Below are positions 54,005 through 62,437 of a stretch of DNA of 64,000 nt, piece by piece. Below the pieces are notes generated by a model. It had not been told where the DNA came from, ran no database searches, and saw only the letters and a program-made list of their open reading frames with translations. Source of the stretch: Pararcticibacter amylolyticus (GTDB taxonomy: Bacteria; Bacteroidota; Bacteroidia; Sphingobacteriales; Sphingobacteriaceae); the NCBI RefSeq assembly GCF_003130405.1, contig NZ_QEAS01000004.1, positions 181,932-245,931 on the forward strand, read 5' to 3'. The position numbers and the translations under genes are program-made. How positions within the stretch are numbered: the stretch's first letter is position 1; each line of letters starts with the position of its first letter.

Positions 54005-55063
54005 TCATTCGTTTTTTAGTGAAGACATATCTATTACGAAACGATATTTAACATCGCCCTTTAACAGTCTTTCGTAAGCTTCGTTGATCTGGCTAATGCC
54101 GATCATCTCAACGTCCGCAGTAATGCCATGTTTGCCGCAAAAATCCAGCATCTCCTGGGTCTCGGCAATGCCGCCGATCAGGGAGCCTGAAAAGCTTTTG
54201 CGTCCCAAAATGAGACTGAAAGCAGCCACAGGCAAGGGTTGCTCGGGAGCGCCAACTAGGGCAAGTGATCCGTCGACCCGAAGAAGACTAAGAAACGCAT
54301 TTACATCATGATCCGCAGATACCGCATCGAGGATGAAATGAAGTTTGCCACGCTGGGCTTCCATTTGCGCCGGGTCTTTCGATAATACCACCTCATCCGC
54401 ACCAAGACGCATTGCTTCAGCAAATTTCGATTCTGAAGTGGTGAATGCCACCACATGTGCACCCATCGCCTTCGCAATTTTGATACCCATGTGGCCGAGG
54501 CCGCCGATACCCACTATGCCTACTTTTTTTCCTGGCCCTACATTCCAGTGGCGAAGCGGGGAATAAGTCGTAATCCCGGCGCACAGCAGCGGCGCAGTCG
54601 CTGCCAGGTCCAGGTTGCCGGGAATCCGCAGTACAAAACTTTCGTCGACGACAATTTTCTCTGAATATCCCCCGAACGTCTGGCTGCCGAGGTGTTTGTC
54701 TGGAGAGTTATACGTTTGAATATTACCCTCTACGCAAAACTGTTCCAGCCCCTCTTTACAGTACTCACACTCTCTGCATGAATCTACCATACAACCTACA
54801 CCCACTACATCGCCGACTTTAAACTTTATTACGTGATCGCCCACTCTTTTGATTCTTCCCACAATTTCATGGCCCGGCACACAGGGGTAGGCCGTAAAAT
54901 GCCATTCATTTCTTGCTGTGTGCAGATCTGAATGGCAAACGCCGCAGTATAAAATTTCAATCTCCACGTCATGGGGCGTTGCTTCTCTGCGTGGAATAGT
55001 CATTTGGTTTAAAGGTGCTTCGGCTGCTTCTGTGCCGTACGCTTTAACAATTGTTGTATTCAT
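54005..55063 (-). CDS. Zinc-dependent NAD(P) alcohol dehydrogenase (YahK/CAD type)
   Basis: 352 residues. Catalytic zinc ligands are in CGVCHSDLHTARNEW and PGHEIVGR; the structural zinc knuckle is CRECEYCKEGLEQFC; the cofactor-binding turn is GIGGLGHMGIKIAKAMGA (about 180-197). This is the cinnamyl-alcohol-dehydrogenase branch, which reduces a wide range of aldehydes with NADPH. It lies 106 bp downstream of the HxlR regulator gene in the same direction, so the regulator may control it in response to toxic aldehydes. Confidence 0.92.
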   Translation of the reverse strand: MNTTIVKAYGTEAAEAPLNQMTIPRREATPHDVEIEILYCGVCHSDLHTARNEWHFTAYPCVPGHEIVGRIKRVGDHVIKFKVGDVVGVGCMVDSCRECEYCKEGLEQFCVEGNIQTYNSPDKHLGSQTFGGYSEKIVVDESFVLRIPGNLDLAATAPLLCAGITTYSPLRHWNVGPGKKVGIVGIGGLGHMGIKIAKAMGAHVVAFTTSESKFAEAMRLGADEVVLSKDPAQMEAQRGKLHFILDAVSADHDVNAFLSLLRVDGSLALVGAPEQPLPVAAFSLILGRKSFSGSLIGGIAETQEMLDFCGKHGITADVEMIGISQINEAYERLLKGDVKYRFVIDMSSLKNE

Positions 55064-55169
55064 CTGCTTTATTTAAATCTTGTGAAAGAAAGCTTTCCTT
55101 ATCCAAAGGAAATCAACCTGTTGTTAAACAGACCTGCACGTCTTTTGTGATCGGTACAGCTCAAAATAT

Positions 55170-55550
55170 TCAGCAGCAGGACTTCGTTAAAAATTCACCG
55201 TTTTCAAGAGCAATTTCGTTGCCCCATGCCGCTATAGCTTCCAGGACCGGAATAAAGCTTTTACCCAGAGCGGTCAGACTGTAAATAACCTTCAGAGGAG
55301 GTTTCTCTCCAAAGGACCTTCTCAAAACCAGTCCATCACTCTCCAATTGTTTCAGCTGTAAACTCAGTGTCATTTCAGTGACGGAGGGCATTTCTTTACG
55401 CAGTTCATTGTATCTTTTTTCGCCGCTCATCAAATGATACAGTATCACGGCTTTCCACTTTCCCCCCACTAAATCCATTGTGAGACTAACTGTACAGGGG
55501 TAAGTTTTTCCTTTAAGTTTTACCAGGTCACCAATGCATTCTGTTTTCAT
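55170..55550 (-). CDS. HxlR-family transcriptional regulator
   Basis: 126 residues, a single winged helix of the HxlR type: CTVSLTMDLVGGKWKAVILYHLMSGEKRYNELRKEMPSVTEMTL is the core (wing and recognition helix), with one Cys near residue 18 where related proteins sense electrophiles. It is divergent from the quinone-reductase gene, and a palindrome lies in the shared promoter region. Members of this family often repress an adjacent reductase and release it on thiol modification; that is inference here. Confidence 0.9.
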   Translation of the reverse strand: MKTECIGDLVKLKGKTYPCTVSLTMDLVGGKWKAVILYHLMSGEKRYNELRKEMPSVTEMTLSLQLKQLESDGLVLRRSFGEKPPLKVIYSLTALGKSFIPVLEAIAAWGNEIALENGEFLTKSCC

Positions 55551-55561
55551 CTTAATTTTTT

Positions 55562-55616
55562 TTAACCTATCGGATTTGATGGTTATTGCAAATGCAATTT
55601 GCTAAAAATAGCTTTA
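55562..55616. promoter_or_regulatory. Shared divergent promoters with central HxlR-operator-like palindrome
   Basis: Plus strand: TTG (55586-55588), 20 bp, TAGCTTTA (55609-55616) for the reductase. Minus strand: TTTG (55592-55589), 19 bp, TAGGTTAA (55569-55562) for hxlR. The palindrome GCAAAT-GCA-ATTTGC (55588-55602) covers the -33 element of the minus promoter and borders that of the plus one. Confidence 0.55.
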
Positions 55617-55655
55617 CAACTAAAATAATTATAGTATAAATTCAGATAGAATAGT

Positions 55656-56204
55656 ATGGCATTAATCATTTTAGCACATCCCGGAATTGACAGATCTTTC
55701 GCAAACAAAACCATCATAGAAGAATTATCTGTGGGCATCCCGGATATTGAAATAAGGAATATTGCAGAATTATATCCTGATTACAAGATCATTGCCAGGG
55801 CCGAACAGGAGGTATTGCTGAAACATCAGACGATCATATTTCAATATCCCTTTTACTGGTATAATATGCCCGCTATTTTAAAGCACTGGTTCGATGTAGT
55901 ATTTGAGTATCAGTTTGCTTATGGCTCAAAAGGAGATAAGCTTAAAGGAAAGCATTTCGTACCGAGCTTTACTGTCGGGGCCCCTGAAAAAGAATACTAT
56001 ACATTGGGTGAACATCACTTTCGTGTGGACGAGTTTTGTAAAAACCTGGAGCAGACAGCCTATTATGCACAAATGAATTATATCAGGCCTGTTTATTTCC
56101 ATGGCACTTCCCTGGCAGCAGGTTATTCGGAGAATGAGGTGAGAGACCGCGCGAAAGATCATGCCCGGCGTCTGATCGCTTTAATTGAATCTTTGCAACA
56201 GTAA
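55656..56204 (+). CDS. NAD(P)H quinone oxidoreductase, flavodoxin-2 family (KefF-like)
   Basis: 182 residues, one flavodoxin-like domain with the FMN-binding entry LAHPGIDRSFANKTI and QYPFYWYNMPAILKHWFDVVFEYQFAYG, the standard core of KefF/MdaB quinone reductases. It transfers two electrons from NAD(P)H to quinones or related electrophiles, avoiding radical formation. Divergent from the HxlR regulator, which probably controls it. Confidence 0.92.
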   Translation: MALIILAHPGIDRSFANKTIIEELSVGIPDIEIRNIAELYPDYKIIARAEQEVLLKHQTIIFQYPFYWYNMPAILKHWFDVVFEYQFAYGSKGDKLKGKHFVPSFTVGAPEKEYYTLGEHHFRVDEFCKNLEQTAYYAQMNYIRPVYFHGTSLAAGYSENEVRDRAKDHARRLIALIESLQQ

Positions 56205-56304
56205 GATAAGTCCGGCATATTGTTATAAACAGGATGTGCCCCAATATCGGCGCCGTTGGAGGTGCCGGCGAAACAATTCAGCCGGATTAATTATTAAGCA
56301 GAAT

Positions 56305-56655
56305 ATGGATTCAAATAATAATAAATCTGTTCTACTAAAAGCCAATACTTTTGTTACTGAAGGCAACAACGAGGGATTTCTGTCTTTCTGCACAGATGAT
56401 GTAATTTGGGAATTTGTGGGCGACCGGATATTACGGGGTAAGGATGCCGTTCGGGAGTATATGAAAGAGGCATATGTCGAGCCGCCCAGGTTCGAAGTCG
56501 AAAATCTGATCTCGGAAGGTGATTTTGTTACCGCTATAGGAAAGATCAGCATGAAAAATGAAAGCGGAAACTTAATCGACTATTCTTACTGCGATGTCTG
56601 GCAATTTCGCGACGGAAAGATGGCCTCATTAAAAGCTTTCGTAATCAGCATTTGA
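56305..56655 (+). CDS. SnoaL-like / NTF2-fold protein
   Basis: 116 residues from the ATG at 56305 (the upstream frame is a low-complexity, Arg/Cys-rich extension overlapping the previous gene). The NTF2-like cone shows in NNEGFLSFCTDDVIWEFVGD, ILRGKDAVREYMKEA and YCDVWQFRDGKMASLKAFV. Such small proteins bind or isomerise hydrophobic ligands; function unknown here. It follows the quinone reductase by 100 bp and may share its transcript. Ends at a strong stem-loop. Confidence 0.85.
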   Translation: MDSNNNKSVLLKANTFVTEGNNEGFLSFCTDDVIWEFVGDRILRGKDAVREYMKEAYVEPPRFEVENLISEGDFVTAIGKISMKNESGNLIDYSYCDVWQFRDGKMASLKAFVISI

Positions 56656-56674
56656 TACAGACAATAAGCCTGAG

Positions 56675-56710
56675 CCTGTCAAAAGATACTATCTGCTATC
56701 TTTTGACAGG
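56675..56710. terminator. Convergent terminator with 14-bp stem
   Basis: CCTGTCAAAAGATA (56675-56688), 8-nt loop, TATCTTTTGACAGG (56697-56710), a perfect stem. It serves the SnoaL-like gene on the plus strand and the VOC gene on the minus strand. Confidence 0.8.
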
Positions 56711-56715
56711 TTAAA

Positions 56716-57078
56716 CTAACGAAACTCTCCAAAGTGCCAGAGTATACCGGAGGGATCGTGCAAAAAGCATTCTCTTCCCCATGATTCATCTCTTATTGGA
56801 GAAACTCTCGCACCCGCATATTTGCCGGGAAGGTTCATGTCTGATAATTTTTGAAAATAGAAGCCAACATCCTCAACTTCGACAAAAATCATGGTGTTGT
56901 CTATCCAGTCCTTCACGTAAGCATTTTGCAGGTAAAACGCCAGCTTACCCGTTTCAAAAAGAGACATTGCCGGAGAAATTATGGTTTCCTGAAAACCCAG
57001 CGTCCGGTAAAAATCCCTGGATAACTCAAAGTCTTTTGCGCCGATAAAAGGGCGGATCGATATAGCACGATGTTCCAT
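56716..57078 (-). CDS. VOC-family (glyoxalase-like) protein
   Basis: 120 residues with two beta-alpha-beta-beta-beta units of the vicinal-oxygen-chelate fold: IRPFIGAKDFELSRDFYRTL and LFETGKLAFYLQN, then TMIFVEVEDVGFYFQKL and CFLHDPSGILWHFGEF. These bind a metal or small ligand and include glyoxalases and antibiotic-binding proteins; the exact role is unknown. The start at 57078 is supported by a -7 element at 57109-57116, which would lie within a longer form. Confidence 0.88.
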   Translation of the reverse strand: MEHRAISIRPFIGAKDFELSRDFYRTLGFQETIISPAMSLFETGKLAFYLQNAYVKDWIDNTMIFVEVEDVGFYFQKLSDMNLPGKYAGARVSPIRDESWGRECFLHDPSGILWHFGEFR

Positions 57079-57108
57079 TTGAAGATAAATGATCAATAAG
57101 TATTGTCT

Positions 57109-57116
57109 CAAATGTA
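57109..57116 (-). promoter_or_regulatory. -7 element TACATTTG of the VOC gene
   Basis: Perfect TAnnTTTG on the minus strand, about 30 bp before the ATG at 57078. The -33 element is weak. A 15-bp palindrome TGTTAAATTTTAACA lies upstream at 57145-57159. Confidence 0.5.
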
Positions 57117-57178
57117 AATATTTGATCCCGTTGATTTCACGCAGTGTTAAATTTTAACAGTATCAAATTGTATCCGAT

Positions 57179-57208
57179 TTGAATTCCTGATTTATTAAAG
57201 TATATTTA
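57179..57208 (+). promoter_or_regulatory. Promoter of the second ECF sigma gene
   Basis: TTTG ending at 57181 (TTG 57179-57181), 19 bp, TATATTTA (57201-57208), one mismatch in the -7 box. Transcription would start about 30 bp before the ATG at 57248. The ECF sigma is therefore probably made by the housekeeping sigma. Confidence 0.65.
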
Positions 57209-57247
57209 ACAACCAATTAACACACCAACAGCACCTTTGAATGCGAT

Positions 57248-57814
57248 ATGAACGCTCATCACTCAGAAGACATCCAATTGCTCGAGCGTATTAAGGCCGG
57301 GGAGTCACAGGCTTTTGACCTTTTGTTTTTAAAGTACTATTCGAATCTGATGCGTTTCGGTAAATCGCTTTTACCCTATCCCTCAGATGCAGCGGAGGAT
57401 GTGGTACTGGAGGTATTTCACAAATTCTGGCAGAATCGTAAAACGATTATCGTACATACTTCTCTTTCTGCATTATTGTACAAGGCAGTTAAAAACCATA
57501 TTTATGATCACCATCGCAAATACAGGTCAGTTTTGTTCGCCGTTATAGAAGACGTTCATACAGAATTAAACACTGATTACGCAACACCCGATCAGATTCT
57601 GAATCTTAAAGAGCTATCTGAAGAACTTGAACGCCTGATTAAGAAGCTGCCGGAAAAAATGCAGGTGATCTTTCGCATGAGCAGGGAAGATAGCCTTACT
57701 TACCAGGAGATCGCTGATATTCTGGAAATTTCTGTCAACTCGGTTAAGACCCAAATGTACCGGGCTATCAAATTCCTGAAAGAGAGTTATCGCTTTGATA
57801 ATTCACCCCTCTGA
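57248..57814 (+). CDS. ECF RNA polymerase sigma factor, second SusCD locus
   Basis: 188 residues. Region 2 at about 20-90 (SDAAEDVVLEVFHKFWQNRK, LSALLYKAVKNHIYDHHRK) and region 4 at about 125-180 (LTYQEIADILEISVNSVKTQ). No hydrophobic tail, unlike the sigma at 20876. It is followed by FecR and a SusC with an STN domain, so it belongs to a second trans-envelope signalling set. Confidence 0.93.
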   Translation: MNAHHSEDIQLLERIKAGESQAFDLLFLKYYSNLMRFGKSLLPYPSDAAEDVVLEVFHKFWQNRKTIIVHTSLSALLYKAVKNHIYDHHRKYRSVLFAVIEDVHTELNTDYATPDQILNLKELSEELERLIKKLPEKMQVIFRMSREDSLTYQEIADILEISVNSVKTQMYRAIKFLKESYRFDNSPL

Positions 57815-57879
57815 AAAAAATATTATTCTCTTGTCATGATATAGTTTCTGTTTTACGTCTTAAGCGTAAAATAGTCGAA

Positions 57880-58899
57880 TTGAAAGAACAAGAGCTTTAC
57901 CTGCTGATCACAAGATATCTCTCCAATCAAACAAGCACAGAAGAAAATGAAGAACTGGCTGACTGGATTGCTGCAGATAAAAGGAATGAACAGACATTTG
58001 AAGAGGTAAAAAGGGTATGGTTAGGACATAAACGACCTGTTGACACAGAAAGCTTGCGTGCTCTGGCTAAACTTCATGCTAAAATATCTTTAGACGAACG
58101 GAAATCAGGTTTCTTAAAGATTCGTCTTTACGACATTTACTCATTGTCGGCTGCTGCCTTAATCATATTACTCGTTGCCGGATGGTTTACTTACCGCCAG
58201 CTCAGTATGCCCGTGCAATTAGAATACCAGACCGTGACCACATTGTCAGGCCAAAAGAAACAGTTTACTCTGGAAGATGGCACCAGGGTAATGCTCGGCC
58301 CGGAAAGTACCTTTTCCTATCCTGGCTCCCTTAAAAAAGGCCGGCGCACGGTATCCATAGATGGAGAGGCTTATTTCGAGGTAAGTAAAAAGCCGCATCA
58401 GCCTTTTATTGTGCAAACCTCTTCATTGACTGTCCAGGTATTAGGCACTCACTTCAATATAAACGCAGGCAAAAACCATACTCTTAGTACTGTATCACTC
58501 CTTGAAGGTAAGGTAAAAGTGAAAGTCAGAGAACAGGTGAATGAAGACTACCTCTTAAAGCCTGGTGAGGAATTGTCTTTCAACCGGGTTAATCATCAGA
58601 TATTTCAGCGCTCCCTTGATTCTGCGAGCGTTTTAGGCTGGCTAAATAATATATTGATCTTTAAAAACGAAGAATTAGGCTTAGTCGTACCAAGGATCGA
58701 AAAAATGTACGGCGTCAGGATAATCCTTGGCGATCAGGCTACCGCTGATACCCGTCTATATGCAAAATTTGATAATCTGCCGGTCTCAGAAGTGATGAAA
58801 TCCATCTGTTCTTCTGGTATGCTGACATACCGGCAGGATGGCAATAAAATTTACATAAACTTAAAAGCTGAAAAGAAAAAAGACAAACACAACCATTAA
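57880..58899 (+). CDS. FecR-family anti-sigma factor, TTG start
   Basis: 339 residues. Sigma-binding N-terminus (ELYLLITRYLSNQTSTEENE), one membrane helix (about 88-106, LSAAALIILLVAGWFTY), FecR domain (about 120-225, with FIVQTSSLTVQVLGTHFNIN) and DUF4974 domain (about 255-325). The only suitable start is the TTG at 57880: an ATG just upstream is closed by TAG after one codon. A rare start codon may keep the anti-sigma level low. It lies 65 bp after sigma and 97 bp before susC, with two stem-loops in that gap. Confidence 0.88.
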   Translation: MKEQELYLLITRYLSNQTSTEENEELADWIAADKRNEQTFEEVKRVWLGHKRPVDTESLRALAKLHAKISLDERKSGFLKIRLYDIYSLSAAALIILLVAGWFTYRQLSMPVQLEYQTVTTLSGQKKQFTLEDGTRVMLGPESTFSYPGSLKKGRRTVSIDGEAYFEVSKKPHQPFIVQTSSLTVQVLGTHFNINAGKNHTLSTVSLLEGKVKVKVREQVNEDYLLKPGEELSFNRVNHQIFQRSLDSASVLGWLNNILIFKNEELGLVVPRIEKMYGVRIILGDQATADTRLYAKFDNLPVSEVMKSICSSGMLTYRQDGNKIYINLKAEKKKDKHNH

Positions 58900-58952
58900 G
58901 CCATGCCAGGCATTGGCTTAAAAGAAAACCGGCATTTCGCAGGTGCCGGTTT
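58896..58952 (+). terminator. Two tandem stem-loops between fecR and susC
   Basis: First: TTAAGCCATGCC with GGCATTGGCTTAA (58896-58921, 7+5 bp, one bulge), starting in the last codon of fecR. Second: AAACCGGCA (58926-58934), 9-nt loop, TGCCGGTTT (58944-58952), perfect. No long T-run follows, so they may be processing or stability elements, or a leaky terminator. Confidence 0.6.
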
Positions 58953-58996
58953 AATCGCTATTAAATTGTTGGATCTATTAACGAATTTGCTAATTT

Positions 58997-61900
58997 ATGA
59001 AAAAAAAGATTTACCCTGCATCTTTAATTTTGCAGTGGCGTAGGGTATCTGCTGTTGCACTGCTTTTTCTTAGCTTCCAGTTTGCATTCGCTGAAAGTTA
59101 TAAAGAAAAGGATCTCGAAATCTCAAAAACCAGGTGTTCCCTTAACGTGGTCAATATGCCCTTAAGTGACGTACTTGGCATCTTGCAAAAACAAACGAAA
59201 TTTACTTTTCTTTGTGTTGACAATACCAATTTACTGTTCAAAAAGGTAAACCTTAAAGTAAGCGGTAAGAGCCTGAATTTGGTCTTAGATGCGATAAGCA
59301 AAGAGCTTGACTTCATCTACCGGCAATCCGGCAACCAAATCTCTATTGAGGCTGCGCCTCCGAACGCATCGTTAAATGCTGTTCCCCAAATAATAAAGGG
59401 ACGCGTAACCGATGAAAAGAAAGAAAGCCTCCCGGGAGTATCTGTTTTAATCAAAGGAAAAAATAATGGCACAATCACCAATCAGGATGGCGATTTTTCA
59501 ATAAAAGCGAGCACAGGTGATATCCTGGTTTTTAGCTTTATTGGCTTTCAGTCCAAAGAAGTTACAGTAGGCAGTACTGACAAGTATGTTGTTGTATTAG
59601 AGGCAAATGCAAAAAGTCTGTCTGAAGTTGTAGTAACTGCGCTGGGGATCAGGAAGGAGAAAGCCAAACTGGGGTATGCGGTACAGGAAGTACAGGGAGA
59701 AAACCTGATAAAAGCCCGTGAACCCAACCTTGTGAATTCACTTACCGGACGGGTTGCTGGTCTGAATATCAAAACTTCTACCGATCTGTTCCAGGATCCG
59801 GGTATTTCGCTGCGTGGACGTAAACCGCTGATTGTCGTTGATGGTATCCCGGATCAGACAGCTGATTTGTACAGGGTAAATGCTGACGATGTTGAAAGTG
59901 TAACGGTCCTTAAAGGGGCGAATGCTTCTGCATTGTATGGTTCGATAGGAGGGAATGGTGCAATCATGATCACTACGAAGCGGGGAAAAGGCAAAACACT
60001 GAGTGTTGAGCTGAATTCTTCGACACAAATACAGCCGAGCTTTATCCGTATTCCAAAGGTACAAACAGAATATGGTGCGGGTAACAATGGCCAATACACT
60101 TATGTAAACGGCTCAGGCGGTGGGGCGGAAGGTTCGGGCTGGATCTGGGGCCCTAAACTTGATCAGCCTGATCCGACTACACCCAGCGGTTATTTTGAAA
60201 CTCCTCAGTTTAATAGCCCCATGGACCCGGTGACCGGAAAGAGAATTCCTATTCCATTTATTTCAAGAGGTAAAAATAATGTGAAGGATTTCTTTAATAC
60301 AGGCCTCATATCCACTAATAATATCAGTATCATGCAAAGTTCAGATAAGGGTTCTTTTCGCGCATCTGCAGCTCACATTTATCAAAAAGGTATCGTGCCG
60401 AACACTGATTTAAATAACAGTTCCTTTAGTGTATCTGGTAACTACAAGTTGTCTGACGCACTGACGATGGACGCGAGGTTAACTTATAATCGCCAGTATA
60501 CCGATAATTTTCCGGAGGTTGGTTACGGACCTACGAACTATTTATACAACCTGGTCCTCTGGACCGGCGCAGATGTCAGCGTTAAAGATCTGAGAGATTA
60601 CTGGGTCGAAGGTCAGGAAGGTTTCCAGCAGCGTAATTACAATACTTCCTATTATAACAATCCCTATTTCCAGGCGTATGAATACCTGCGGGGCTATGAT
60701 AAGGACAATACCTTCGGGTCGCTTAACCTGTCATATAAGATAAGTCCGGATTTTTCTGTACAATTCAGGAACGGAATCAACTCTTATGGCCTCAATCGTA
60801 CATACAAGGAACCCAAGAGCTATATAGGCTACGGGAAAAAGTCGCTGGGACAATTCACCATTGAAACGGGGAATTACTTCGACATCAATACTGACCTGGT
60901 AGCTGATTATAACCACACATTTACCGAAAAGTTTAAGATCCATGCGCAAGTTGGAGGTTCTAATTATTATCGTAATCAAAAATATGGAAAAGCAAACACC
61001 GATGGTCTTATCCGACCGGGTTTTTATAACCTGAGTAATTCCATAAACCCGGTCGAAGCTACCAATGGCCTCGAAGAGCGAAGAACAAGCAGCGTTTACA
61101 GTGTACTGGAACTGGAGTTTCTAAACTCTGTTTACGTAACCGCAACTGGTAGAAATGATATCATTTCTACCCTGCCGATTTCCAATAACAGCTTCTTTTA
61201 TCCTTCGTTAAACACATCAGTAATCATTTCCCAACTTCTGCGTTTACCTGCATCAATCTCCTATCTGAAAGTAAGAGGAGGATGGTCAAGAGTATCGAGC
61301 GGAACACTTAGAGACGCTCAATATACATACGACTATCTGCCAACTTTCAGCAAAGGAGTTATCTGGAACAGCAGCCCCTCATTAACATATGGCGACGTCC
61401 TGTTGAGTAAAGAACTGAATCCCCAAACCTCCGATAGCTGGGAAATTGGTTTGGATACCAGGTTGTTTGACAACCGGATAGGCGTGGAAGCAACGTATTT
61501 CCAAACGCGTGATTTTAATAATATTGCGGAGATTCCTATGTCGGTGGCTAGTGCATACAATACTCAGCTTGTTAATGGTAACGTATTTCAGCGAAAAGGG
61601 TTGGAATTCGTGCTATCCGGTTCGCCTGTTCGTCATGAGCAATTCAGATGGGATGTTTCTGTGAACCTGGCAAGGTACCTCCGCTATCTAACAGATATTT
61701 ATGGAGATGCACCAACGCTAAATAACTTAAAGCCAGGTGATCGTGTGGATATGATATGGGGCTCCGTGTATCAGAAAGATCCGGACGGAAACATTATCTA
61801 TGGAAGTAATGGCTTTCCCGTTACTGATGACTTTGCCAGGCCTTTAGGTTACAGGGATCCAGACTGGATCTATGGTATGGAGAATACCTTCAGCTACAAA

Positions 61901-62425
61901 AAGCTCTCTTTCAGGTTCCTTGTTGATGGACGCATTGGCGGCAAGATGTTCTCAACCACAAATCAAAAAATGTGGTGGGGAGGGACTCATCCGGGCACTG
62001 TCAACCAATACCGGGAGGATGCCAATGCTAAAAAAGCAACTTATGTCGGCCCCGGCGTAGTGGTAACCGGCGGACAGGTGACTTATGATGCAGATGGCAA
62101 TATCACCAGTGATACCCGCACATTTGCGCCGAATACAAAGGCGGTCAATTACATTGACTATATGACGACCACCAGCAACGGAGCAAATAACGATTACAAC
62201 TATTTCTCTCAAACCTTTCTCAAACTCAGGGAAGTAACACTAACCTGGCAATTGCCTGGTCAATGGCTTGCTAAGAGTTTTATAAAAGATGTAAATGTAT
62301 CGGCAGTTGGCCGAAACCTCCTTCTCTTTTCCAAAATGCCCAACGTCGATCCGGATCCCGCTGCAGATAACCTGCAAACTCCATCAACGCGATCCTTCGG
62401 CTTAAATCTTAATGTGAAATTTTAA
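58997..62425 (+). CDS. SusC-like TonB-dependent outer membrane receptor with STN domain
   Basis: 1142 residues. Signal ends FQFAFAE. STN domain (about 45-115), carboxypeptidase-regulatory-like domain (about 130-205, IKGRVTDEKKESLPGVSVLI), plug (about 210-330, with SLTGRVAGLNIKTSTDLFQD, GISLRGRKPLIVVDGIPDQT, SVTVLKGANASALYGSIGGN) and barrel ending SFGLNLNVKF. The STN domain matches the preceding FecR and sigma. It probably imports a carbohydrate or peptide; no enzyme in the window shows the substrate. It is a different subfamily from the SusC at 22960. Confidence 0.95.
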   Translation: MKKKIYPASLILQWRRVSAVALLFLSFQFAFAESYKEKDLEISKTRCSLNVVNMPLSDVLGILQKQTKFTFLCVDNTNLLFKKVNLKVSGKSLNLVLDAISKELDFIYRQSGNQISIEAAPPNASLNAVPQIIKGRVTDEKKESLPGVSVLIKGKNNGTITNQDGDFSIKASTGDILVFSFIGFQSKEVTVGSTDKYVVVLEANAKSLSEVVVTALGIRKEKAKLGYAVQEVQGENLIKAREPNLVNSLTGRVAGLNIKTSTDLFQDPGISLRGRKPLIVVDGIPDQTADLYRVNADDVESVTVLKGANASALYGSIGGNGAIMITTKRGKGKTLSVELNSSTQIQPSFIRIPKVQTEYGAGNNGQYTYVNGSGGGAEGSGWIWGPKLDQPDPTTPSGYFETPQFNSPMDPVTGKRIPIPFISRGKNNVKDFFNTGLISTNNISIMQSSDKGSFRASAAHIYQKGIVPNTDLNNSSFSVSGNYKLSDALTMDARLTYNRQYTDNFPEVGYGPTNYLYNLVLWTGADVSVKDLRDYWVEGQEGFQQRNYNTSYYNNPYFQAYEYLRGYDKDNTFGSLNLSYKISPDFSVQFRNGINSYGLNRTYKEPKSYIGYGKKSLGQFTIETGNYFDINTDLVADYNHTFTEKFKIHAQVGGSNYYRNQKYGKANTDGLIRPGFYNLSNSINPVEATNGLEERRTSSVYSVLELEFLNSVYVTATGRNDIISTLPISNNSFFYPSLNTSVIISQLLRLPASISYLKVRGGWSRVSSGTLRDAQYTYDYLPTFSKGVIWNSSPSLTYGDVLLSKELNPQTSDSWEIGLDTRLFDNRIGVEATYFQTRDFNNIAEIPMSVASAYNTQLVNGNVFQRKGLEFVLSGSPVRHEQFRWDVSVNLARYLRYLTDIYGDAPTLNNLKPGDRVDMIWGSVYQKDPDGNIIYGSNGFPVTDDFARPLGYRDPDWIYGMENTFSYKKLSFRFLVDGRIGGKMFSTTNQKMWWGGTHPGTVNQYREDANAKKATYVGPGVVVTGGQVTYDADGNITSDTRTFAPNTKAVNYIDYMTTTSNGANNDYNYFSQTFLKLREVTLTWQLPGQWLAKSFIKDVNVSAVGRNLLLFSKMPNVDPDPAADNLQTPSTRSFGLNLNVKF

Positions 62426-62437
62426 ATCTCTGATTTT

